From positions 1-46,492 of the forward strand of contig CALEYA010000046.1 of assembly GCA_937926215.1 (NCBI GenBank): 46,492 nt of DNA, given 5' to 3'. The DNA comes from an uncultured Croceitalea sp. (GTDB lineage: Bacteria; Bacteroidota; Bacteroidia; Flavobacteriales; Flavobacteriaceae). The notes beneath the pieces are model-generated. The model saw nothing but the letters and a program-made list of their open reading frames with translations. It was not told where the DNA came from and ran no database searches. Positions 38,777 through 46,492 of this stretch are shown piece by piece (position 1 is the stretch's first letter; every line of letters starts with the position of its first letter). Position numbers and translations under genes: made by a program.

Positions 38777-41371
38777 TTAAAAAGGATAATTGATACCGAT
38801 GTTAAAGACGGCCTCGCTCAATCTAAAGTTGGTAAACCATCGGTCAGAAATATCCAAGGCGGGATTGTAGGTTTTAAGGCCCATATCTGCCCTAAAAATG
38901 AAATACGTAAAGTCGTATCGAAGGCCAAAACCCGTTCCCAAGGCAAGATCGCCCAAGGATCCAAAACCGTTAAAAGTGGCGTCCCTGTCTTCAACGTTGT
39001 CAAAAACGTTCCAAATATTTCCGGCATCGGCAAAGAGCGCCCCTTTGATATCACCAACAATAGGGAAGCGGTATTCCAAATTAAAGGCAAGCTTAAAGTT
39101 GGCTTCGTTAAAATCATTAAGGCTTTGCGTACGTCCCGGTCCAAGGCTATATACGTTCCAAGCACGGTTATCATTGGAACCCCCGGCAAAGTAACTGCGT
39201 ACAAAGGGAATGTTGTCCGCATTGCCATAGGGTACGGCCAAACCAACAAAACTGTGGAAGGCCAATACGTTCTGGGTTCCGGATCGCCAATGTTTTATAA
39301 AGTCAAAATCCGCTTTAAGGTATTGCGAAAAAGGTACCCCAAAGATCAAGCGCTGTCCCGTTTCCGGGTTTATTTCAAAGGGAATAACATTGGAGGCCAG
39401 CGCCAATAGGTTACCGGCACTTTCCCCACGGATGCGATATTGATAAAAACTACGATCGGAAATCCCCTGTTTGTTGTCTTTTTGATAGGTGAAATTGGAC
39501 GTAAAAATGAGGTTGTTCTGTGTTAACCTAGTTTGGCGTTCCCGAATGCTTCGCACCTGAGCCAGGTCATCTTCCGTAATGTTGAACCCCGGTTGGCTTA
39601 CCGCATCGATAAAATTATTGGCCCCATCAGGAATTCGTAATTGAAACGGATCTGTATCATCATCAACGGTATCAAAAAAATCGGCTAGTTCTGGAAACTC
39701 CGATGGGTCTTGAAATCCATCTGCAATAGCATCCAGATTATCAAAGGTATTGTTGAACTGATTAAAGAAATCATTCACATCAGAATTGTTGACGAACTCC
39801 AGATTGATCAGTTCCAAGCTGTTTTTTTGGGAATCCGATGGCGACCAATTGTACCCTAATATGGTATTAAAGGTCTGCCGGTCCAATCCTAAATTCCTTT
39901 GAAAGTTGGCACCAATGGACAATCTGGTCTGTGGCAACATATAGTAAGGAATAATGTTTTCGGTATTAACAGGAAACCAGATTCGCGGAAAAACCAAATT
40001 GAGGTCTCCACCAAATTCCGAAGTTATATTTCCCTCGGACAGCGCATCATTCAATAAACCTATGGAACCACGCACAGAGAGGCTCAGATTTTCCGCACCC
40101 CCAAAAACATTACGGGTTACCACACTGGCGTTAAAGGCAGTACCCACCAATTGGATATTGGAACGCGAAAGTTCCAAAGCGGTATCCAAAGAGTATTTAG
40201 GCCTTGGGGCAAGAAAGATATTGGCTACTAAGGAGGAGGCATCCGGGGATTCATCAAATTTAATGGAGGGATACTTAAAAGTGTTTAAGTTATTGATTTG
40301 CCGGTTGGTGCGTACATAATTCAAATCGCTATAGATACTATCCTGTTCTAAAAAGATAGCATCCGTTAATGCTTTTGGCTTGTATTTTAGCTTGTCCTTA
40401 AAGTAAATGGTATAATTTTTATAGTCTACCGAGTTTAAGGAATCCACTTCACTATTAAATTGGTAGTCCGCAAAAATGTTGATTTTCTTAAACCTGCTTA
40501 TGGTATAGGGCTGTAAGGGAACACTGTCTGCCGTGCTTTCACGGTTCTTTATGTTTAAACGGATGTTCATTTTTTGGTCATCTGTTACTAAGGCAGTATC
40601 CCGTTCAATGGTATAGTTGATGGAGCTTTCCTGAAAATTATAGACCCCAGAATTTCTAAAGAGTTTTGTAATCCGTTGACGCTCGGCACTAAACTTTTCC
40701 AAATCAAATTGGTCACCTGTATTCACCAAACTCTGACTTTTTTTTGTCGTAAAAATGGAATCCAGTTCCGGTGCCGCAATGGCCTTGGTAACACTATCCA
40801 AATAGTAAGGTTTCCCCAAATCTACATAATAGGCCAGTTCAGCCCGTTTCTTACGTTTGCCGGGGACAATCTCATAACGGGTTATATTGTTAAAATAGCC
40901 TTTGCTCCCATAATACCCTTCCAAGCGTTCTAAGGATTTTCTGGTTTTTGTGGTGTCTATAATAGCGGGGACTTCTCCAATACGCTTAAAAAAATTGCTG
41001 TATCCTTTTACAAAAAAAGATTGGCCAAGGCGTTCTTTTTGTTTTTCGGATAAGAAATTGTTCAACCGTTTTTCCCGTTTTGGTTTTCGTTCCAGCCAAG
41101 CTTGGTATAAAGAATCGGGATTTTCCTTTGCTAGATTGTAAAGGTTTAGGCGTAACGGATACCCTAGAAGTGTTGTATTAGGTTTTTGCGATAAAAGACC
41201 TTTGACTTTTTCGTCCTGCACCTTGGTACTGTCCGCATAGACCGTATTCTTGGATAGGAGCAGTTCTCCATCGCCTACTTTTTTTAGCGCGTTGCATGAT
41301 ACCAGGACCAGTATTGCCGATAATAAACCTATTTTTGTCCTATATCTTTTAAGCACCAAGCGAAGCTTCAT
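38777..41371 (-). CDS. BamA/TamA-family outer membrane lipoprotein (TamL-like)
   Basis: Lipoprotein signal LSAILVLVSCNALKKVGDGE, POTRA-like region, C-terminal surface-antigen barrel ending in F; start MKLRLVLKRY at 41371. Confidence 0.88.
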   Translation of the reverse strand: MKLRLVLKRYRTKIGLLSAILVLVSCNALKKVGDGELLLSKNTVYADSTKVQDEKVKGLLSQKPNTTLLGYPLRLNLYNLAKENPDSLYQAWLERKPKREKRLNNFLSEKQKERLGQSFFVKGYSNFFKRIGEVPAIIDTTKTRKSLERLEGYYGSKGYFNNITRYEIVPGKRKKRAELAYYVDLGKPYYLDSVTKAIAAPELDSIFTTKKSQSLVNTGDQFDLEKFSAERQRITKLFRNSGVYNFQESSINYTIERDTALVTDDQKMNIRLNIKNRESTADSVPLQPYTISRFKKINIFADYQFNSEVDSLNSVDYKNYTIYFKDKLKYKPKALTDAIFLEQDSIYSDLNYVRTNRQINNLNTFKYPSIKFDESPDASSLVANIFLAPRPKYSLDTALELSRSNIQLVGTAFNASVVTRNVFGGAENLSLSVRGSIGLLNDALSEGNITSEFGGDLNLVFPRIWFPVNTENIIPYYMLPQTRLSIGANFQRNLGLDRQTFNTILGYNWSPSDSQKNSLELINLEFVNNSDVNDFFNQFNNTFDNLDAIADGFQDPSEFPELADFFDTVDDDTDPFQLRIPDGANNFIDAVSQPGFNITEDDLAQVRSIRERQTRLTQNNLIFTSNFTYQKDNKQGISDRSFYQYRIRGESAGNLLALASNVIPFEINPETGQRLIFGVPFSQYLKADFDFIKHWRSGTQNVLAFHSFVGLAVPYGNADNIPFVRSYFAGGSNDNRAWNVYSLGPGRTQSLNDFNEANFKLAFNLEYRFPIVGDIKGALFADAGNIWNVFDNVEDRDATFNGFGSLGDLALGTGFGLRYDFTYFIFRADMGLKTYNPALDISDRWFTNFRLSEAVFNIGINYPF

Positions 41372-41396
41372 AAAAGTCAAAATTACGGGATTATAT

Positions 41397-42122
41397 ATGG
41401 TTAGCAAAAACCAACTTAAACTCATAAAAAGCTTACATCAAAAAAAGTACCGAAATCAACGACAATTATTTTTTGTTGAAGGTATTAAAACGGTGAACGA
41501 ACTGTTGGGCAGTGATTTTAAGCCCTACTTGATTTTAGCTACGGCTTCACAAAGAGACCATCTGAATTATACCGATGTTTTGGAAATTTCGGAACCGGAC
41601 CTAAAAAGCATTAGTGCATTGCATACACCTAACGGTGTGTTAGGCGTTTTTGAAATTCCCGAACAGGAAGATACCAAGCTCAAAGGATGGGTTTTAGCAC
41701 TGGATTCCGTGCAAGATCCCGGCAATTTGGGAACGATTATCAGGCTGTGCGATTGGTTTGGAATACAACAACTCCTTTGTTCCCACGGAACCGTAGATTG
41801 TTACAACCCCAAAACACTGCAGGCCACCATGGGTTCCATAACCCGCGTACAGGTTAGGTATACCGATTTGAAAACGGTCATACAAACGACTAACATTCCT
41901 GTGTATGGTGCTTTTATGGACGGGGAAAGCATGCATCAGGCAGACTTGCCCAATGAGGGTATATTGGTATTGGGTAATGAAGCCAATGGTATTTCCGGAT
42001 CCATAGCGCAATTGGTTGCTAAAAAAGTCAGTATTCCACAATTTGGGGAGCCCTATACGGAAAGTTTAAATGTAGCTACCGCTACGGCCATCTTATTGGC
42101 CCAGATTAGGCGACCCAAATAA
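41397..42122 (+). CDS. TrmH-family (SpoU) RNA 2'-O-methyltransferase
   Basis: QRQLFFVEGIKTV, LDSVQDPGNLGTIIRLCDWFG, VLGNEANGIS, ESLNVATATAILLAQ; start MVSKNQLKL at 41397. Confidence 0.92.
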   Translation: MVSKNQLKLIKSLHQKKYRNQRQLFFVEGIKTVNELLGSDFKPYLILATASQRDHLNYTDVLEISEPDLKSISALHTPNGVLGVFEIPEQEDTKLKGWVLALDSVQDPGNLGTIIRLCDWFGIQQLLCSHGTVDCYNPKTLQATMGSITRVQVRYTDLKTVIQTTNIPVYGAFMDGESMHQADLPNEGILVLGNEANGISGSIAQLVAKKVSIPQFGEPYTESLNVATATAILLAQIRRPK

Positions 42123-42153
42123 AAGCCTTTTGCTTCCTCTATGGAATTGGCCT

Positions 42154-42852
42154 CTATTCAAAGGTGAAATTGATAAAAATACCGCGGGTTCGCAGTGCGT
42201 TGATATTTCCGGTCCATGGGCTGTTGGGGTCCTCATCCGGGACCAATTCGTTAGTTAGCGCAAAAACACCGCGTATGGAAGGGGTGAATTTGAAGAATTC
42301 CGTGTAAAAATCAATTCCGAAACCCAGTTCATAGCCAAAAACCGCTTGTTTGAGTCGAAACTCACCACTGCTGTTATCTTCCAAACTGTCTTCCTTTGAG
42401 CCTAGGTTAGTAGCCGCATAACCCCCACCGATAATAAAAGGTTTAAAGTTGTTGAACCTTCGGGTGCTTACTTTTAGCAATAACGGAAATCGAATATAGG
42501 TAGAGCGCACTTCCCGAATAGCATCATTGGCATTATCAAAACCTGGGAAACCAAGATTTCGTTGCGTATAAAGTAATCCCGGTTCAAAGCGTAAATCCAA
42601 AAACTCGTTCAACCGTAATTCGCCAAGTACCCCAACGTTAAAACCATAGGTCTGCTCGACCAATACGTCTTGACCAATATCATTTTGGAACTCAAATTGA
42701 AAATCATAGCGGTTGAAACCCAAGTAATACCCAAAGTTAATAGGCTTCTTGTCCTCATTCTGTATATTGAGGATAGGGTCTTTCCTAAATTGTGCATGTA
42801 AAGTACCACCGGCCATAGCAACCAGCGCAAACAAAAACAGAATGTTTTTCAT
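42154..42852 (-). CDS. porT: PorT family protein (type IX secretion-associated)
   Basis: Signal peptide then FRKDPILNIQNEDKKPINFGYYLGFNRYDFQFEF; beside ubiE/menG. Confidence 0.88.
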   Translation of the reverse strand: MKNILFLFALVAMAGGTLHAQFRKDPILNIQNEDKKPINFGYYLGFNRYDFQFEFQNDIGQDVLVEQTYGFNVGVLGELRLNEFLDLRFEPGLLYTQRNLGFPGFDNANDAIREVRSTYIRFPLLLKVSTRRFNNFKPFIIGGGYAATNLGSKEDSLEDNSSGEFRLKQAVFGYELGFGIDFYTEFFKFTPSIRGVFALTNELVPDEDPNSPWTGNINALRTRGIFINFTFE

Positions 42853-42856
42853 TTAA

Positions 42857-43585
42857 TTATTTTGAAGCTACATAAATTGTCGCCACCCCAAATGTTTGGG
42901 GCTTGTGTTCTATAGCTATAAACCCAATTTTGGACAAAATATTGTTGAAAGCTTCGCCATAAGGAAATACGGCAGCGGATTCGGACAAGTACCTATAGGC
43001 GGATCTGTCCTTTGAAAATAGCTTCCCCACAAGGGGTAATACAAATTTCGTATAGAGCTTGTACCCTTGTTTAAATGGGGTTTTTGTAGGAATGGAGGTT
43101 TCCAAAACGGCAAAGGTGCCTTTTGGGCGTAACACCCTATAAATTTCCGCAAGGCCCTTTTCCAGGTTCTCAAAATTTCTAACGCCAAAGGCAACGGTAA
43201 TGGCATCAAAGGAATTGTCTTCGAAAGGAAGGTTTTCACTATCCCCAACGACCATTTCTATGGTATTTTCAAGATTTTTTTGTGCAATTTTATCCTTTCC
43301 AACGGCCAACATCCCTTTGGAGATGTCCAAGCCTACGATGCGTTTCGCCCCGGTAGCTGCCATAGCAATGGCCAAATCCCCGGTTCCTGTGGCAATATCC
43401 AAAATACTATTGGGGCTACCCGCCGCAATACGTTTGACTACGCGCTTGCGCCATTTAACGTCTATACCCAAAGAAATTACGCGGTTAAGACCGTCATAAT
43501 TCCCGGAGATAGTATCGAACATTTGGGTTACTTGGGCCTTTTTACCTAATTCAGAATCTTTATAAGGCCTAACGGGCTCTGGCAT
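42857..43585 (-). CDS. ubiE: Demethylmenaquinone methyltransferase
   Basis: [47 protein letters not shown]; start MPEPVRPYK at 43585. Confidence 0.93.
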   Translation of the reverse strand: MPEPVRPYKDSELGKKAQVTQMFDTISGNYDGLNRVISLGIDVKWRKRVVKRIAAGSPNSILDIATGTGDLAIAMAATGAKRIVGLDISKGMLAVGKDKIAQKNLENTIEMVVGDSENLPFEDNSFDAITVAFGVRNFENLEKGLAEIYRVLRPKGTFAVLETSIPTKTPFKQGYKLYTKFVLPLVGKLFSKDRSAYRYLSESAAVFPYGEAFNNILSKIGFIAIEHKPQTFGVATIYVASK

Positions 43586-43600
43586 CTTGCAATTTTTTTG

Positions 43601-43608
43601 CAAAGATA
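43601..43608 (-). promoter_or_regulatory. TATCTTTG -7 element of ubiE
   Basis: CAAAGATA on +; 16 nt upstream of ATG 43585. Confidence 0.5.
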
Positions 43609-43761
43609 CAACAACCCCAAAAAGATGGGAATGCGCAGAGAGTTTAAAATAATGTGTAATTTTGGCGAAAGGTTATAAAGCATGATGGGAGACAGTCATT
43701 TAGAGACAGGCCCAACTTTTCTTTCCGATTTCAAAACGAGTTGTGACTTATTATTTAGGTA

Positions 43762-45111
43762 ATGAAGATAATCATCGCAGGTGCAGGTGAGGTAGGTTTT
43801 CATTTGGCAAAACTATTGTCTTATGAAGCCCAAGAGATTACATTGATCGATTCGGATAAGGAAAGTCTTTCCTATGCGGATAGCCACTTGGATATCCGGG
43901 TGCTAAGGGGCGATGCCACTAGCATTGCGGTCTTGCAGGATGCCAAAGTAGAAGCTTGCGATTTGGTCATTGGCGTTACCGCCTCGGAAACCACCAATAT
44001 TACGCTATGCCTCTTGGCAAAGCAATTGGGAAGCAAACGGACCATTGCACGGATTTCCAACACGGAATTTATAGACAACAAAGAACTTATTAGGTTTGAG
44101 CAATTGGGTATCGATGAATTGATTTCCCCAGAGGAGTTGGCGGCTACGGAAATACAATTATTGCTCAATCAATCCGCTTTTAATGATACTTATGAGTTTG
44201 AGGAGGGCCTTTTGACCATGGTGGGGGTGTTTCTGCCCAAAACCGCTCCCTTTGTAGGTAAAATGGTCAAAGAAGCGGCCACTATTTTCCCGGAACTTCA
44301 TTTTATGCCCATAGCACTGCAACGCATGGGAACCCAATATACGTTGATTCCAAGGGGGGACACCGTTTTTAAAGAAGGCGATCAGGTCTATTTTATCACT
44401 TCCAAAGGCGGGGTAGAGGAGTTGTATAAATTGACGGGAATGCAGAAAAAGCAGATCAAGAACGTTATGATCCTTGGTGGCAGTAAGGTCGGTTTTAAGA
44501 CCGCCCGCGATCTTTGTGCCAATAAGTTTAATGTAAAACTGATTGAAAAGGATAAGGAAAAGGCCTTTGATATTGCCGATGACCTTCCCAACGCCCTTAT
44601 TATCAATGGCGATGGTAGAAATGTGGAGTTGCTGGAGGAAGAAAGTTTGGAATCCATGGATGCGTTTATCGCCGTCACCGGAAATTCCGAAACCAATATC
44701 ATGTCCTGTTTGGTAGCCAAATCCAAGAACATCAAAAAGACCATTGCCTTGGTAGAGAATATGGATTACTTTCAGCTTTCACACTCCATAGGCATTGATA
44801 CCTTGATCAACAAAAAGCTGTTGGCGGCCAACAATATTTTTAGGTATATCCGCCGTGGAGAGGTATTGGCATTAACCCGCTTGAACAACCTTAATGCCGA
44901 AATTCTTGAATTTGAGGTTAAATCCACCTCTGCCGTAAACGGCGAGATCATCAAAGAACTCGATTTTCCTCGCGAGGCCATTATCGGTGGGGTCATTAGG
45001 GACGGTAAAGGCATTATTGCGCTAGGGGATTTTAAGATAACCCAAGGAGATAAGGTAGTAGTCTGTAGTTTGCCAAAGGCCATTCCAAGAATTGAAAAGT
45101 TATTTCTCTAA
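43762..45111 (+). CDS. trkA: Trk potassium uptake system NAD-binding protein TrkA
   Basis: MKIIIAGAGEVGFHLAKLL and second NAD-binding core VMILGGSKVGFKTARDL. Confidence 0.95.
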   Translation: MKIIIAGAGEVGFHLAKLLSYEAQEITLIDSDKESLSYADSHLDIRVLRGDATSIAVLQDAKVEACDLVIGVTASETTNITLCLLAKQLGSKRTIARISNTEFIDNKELIRFEQLGIDELISPEELAATEIQLLLNQSAFNDTYEFEEGLLTMVGVFLPKTAPFVGKMVKEAATIFPELHFMPIALQRMGTQYTLIPRGDTVFKEGDQVYFITSKGGVEELYKLTGMQKKQIKNVMILGGSKVGFKTARDLCANKFNVKLIEKDKEKAFDIADDLPNALIINGDGRNVELLEEESLESMDAFIAVTGNSETNIMSCLVAKSKNIKKTIALVENMDYFQLSHSIGIDTLINKKLLAANNIFRYIRRGEVLALTRLNNLNAEILEFEVKSTSAVNGEIIKELDFPREAIIGGVIRDGKGIIALGDFKITQGDKVVVCSLPKAIPRIEKLFL

Positions 45112-46492
45112 TGACGACCTTCAATTTTAGAATTATACTTCATATCATGGGTCTGCTGTTACTCTGTAATGGTGGTTTTATGTTGTTAGCGGCATTTGTT
45201 AGCGGCATTTATAAAGACGGTGCTACCTTGGATATTACCATGGCGGCCATAGTGACGCTGCTGGTAGGGGTTATGGCCATGTTTTATACGCGAGGGCACC
45301 GCAAGGAGGTGCAGCGAAAAGAGGGATACATTATTGTCACCTTTGGCTGGTTGATCATGTCCATTTCCGGGGTATTGCCTTATATATTTTCTGGGACCAT
45401 TCCCAACATTACCAATGCTTTTTTTGAGACCATATCCGGTTATACCACTACTGGGGCTTCCATTCTTAATGATATTGAATCCTTGCCCAAAGGCATTCTT
45501 TTTTGGAGGAGCCTTACCCATTGGATTGGGGGAATGGGCATTATAGTGCTGGCAATAGCCATTCTTCCATTGCTGGGCATTGGGGGAATGCAGCTTTTTG
45601 CGGCCGAGGCTCCCGGGCCCGGAGGCGATAAATTACACCCGCGGATTACGGATACTGCCAAACGGTTGTGGTTGATTTATGTGGGCTATACGGTGGCAGA
45701 AACCATCTTACTAAAATTGGCCGGGATGTCTTTTTTTGATGCCATCAACCACGCTTTGGCTACACTTTCAACCGGAGGGTTTTCCACAAAGAATGCTAGC
45801 GTAGCGTTTTGGAACGATCAACCCCTAATACAGTACATTATTATTGTATTTATGTTTTTGGCGGGCACCAATTTTGTCATGAGCTATTTTGCCTTTACCG
45901 GAAAGGTACAACGGGTACTTAAGGATGAGGAGTTTAGGGTGTATTCGCTATTTATCATTGGCTTTACGTTAGTCGCCATGTTTATTGTTTGGCTGCAGGC
46001 AGACGTAGCCGTGTCCGACTATCACCCACAGGTCTTTGGTGCGGTGGAGAGTGCCTTCCGTCATGCCTTGTTTCAGGTGTTGGCCATTGTAACCACTACC
46101 GGATTCGTGACGGCGGATTTTACCAATTGGACCCCGTTTTTGACGGTCTTCTTTTTTGGGTTGATGTTTTTAGGAGGCTCTGCCGGTTCCACCTCTGGGG
46201 GAATTAAAGTGGTCCGTCATTTATTGATCATCAAAAACGGTTTATTGGAATTTAAGCGCACCTTACATACCAATGCCATCATTCCCGTGCGCTACAACAA
46301 CAAAACGGTTACGGAGCATATTGTATACAACATCATTGGCTTTTTTGTCCTCTACATGCTGCTGTTCATCATTGGCGCATTGGTGTTGGGATTTTTAGGC
46401 CTGGACTTTGAGTCTGCTGTTGGTGGTGCGGCCTCCTCTTTGGGGAACGTTGGACCCGCTTTGGGCGATTTGAATCCCGTTGTGAATTTTAG
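45111..46492 (+). CDS. trkH: Trk potassium transporter membrane subunit TrkH, truncated by window end
   Basis: Frame open from ATG 45111 to the edge (MTTFNFRIILHIMGLLLLCNGGFMLLAAFVSGIYKDG... TISGYTTTGASI... TTTGF ... GSAGSTSGGIK); overlaps the trkA stop by 1 nt. Confidence 0.93.
   Translation, partial: MTTFNFRIILHIMGLLLLCNGGFMLLAAFVSGIYKDGATLDITMAAIVTLLVGVMAMFYTRGHRKEVQRKEGYIIVTFGWLIMSISGVLPYIFSGTIPNITNAFFETISGYTTTGASILNDIESLPKGILFWRSLTHWIGGMGIIVLAIAILPLLGIGGMQLFAAEAPGPGGDKLHPRITDTAKRLWLIYVGYTVAETILLKLAGMSFFDAINHALATLSTGGFSTKNASVAFWNDQPLIQYIIIVFMFLAGTNFVMSYFAFTGKVQRVLKDEEFRVYSLFIIGFTLVAMFIVWLQADVAVSDYHPQVFGAVESAFRHALFQVLAIVTTTGFVTADFTNWTPFLTVFFFGLMFLGGSAGSTSGGIKVVRHLLIIKNGLLEFKRTLHTNAIIPVRYNNKTVTEHIVYNIIGFFVLYMLLFIIGALVLGFLGLDFESAVGGAASSLGNVGPALGDLNPVVNF

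Noticed and set aside
1-46492. Prophage, IS element, toxin-antitoxin or defence island
   Set aside because: No transposase, integrase, capsid, restriction or toxin-antitoxin genes were recognised; the only mobile-like signal is the GIY-YIG/tRNA cassette.

Overview
Chromosomal window from a marine-type Flavobacteriia, inferred from Bacteroidota-style TAnnTTTG promoters, PorT, TamL-like and TonB-dependent receptor genes, and dcw gene order. From left to right it contains: a partial membrane protein; engB and an alpha/beta hydrolase; a complete dcw cluster (mraZ-rsmH-ftsL-ftsI-murE-mraY-murD-ftsW-murG-murC-ftsQ-ftsA-ftsZ) followed by a GatB/YqeY gene; a rearranged tRNA-Arg(UCG) locus; a LacI-regulated cluster; then housekeeping genes (ypdA-like, rpe, trmL, rpoD, pnp, rpsO, accD, fba, tamL-like, trmH-like, porT, ubiE/menG, trkA, and trkH cut by the window edge). 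Two parts stand out. (1) At 18830-19393 a small GIY-YIG nuclease ORF runs into an intact tRNA-Arg gene, so its last codons and its stop lie in the tRNA 5' half. It is flanked by two broken tRNA copies, each interrupted in the D-loop by the same perfect 20-bp palindrome (CCTGCCTGCCGGCAGGCAGG). This looks like a tRNA-targeting, target-regenerating mobile cassette. (2) At 19728-28355 there is a LacI regulator with a perfect operator, a TonB-dependent receptor, a GH63/MGH1-like glycoside hydrolase, a GNAT, an SSS symporter and a glycerate kinase. Together these suggest a catabolic locus for glycosylglycerate (mannosylglycerate/digeneaside or glucosylglycerate). All functional calls are from reading the sequence; no database search was run.
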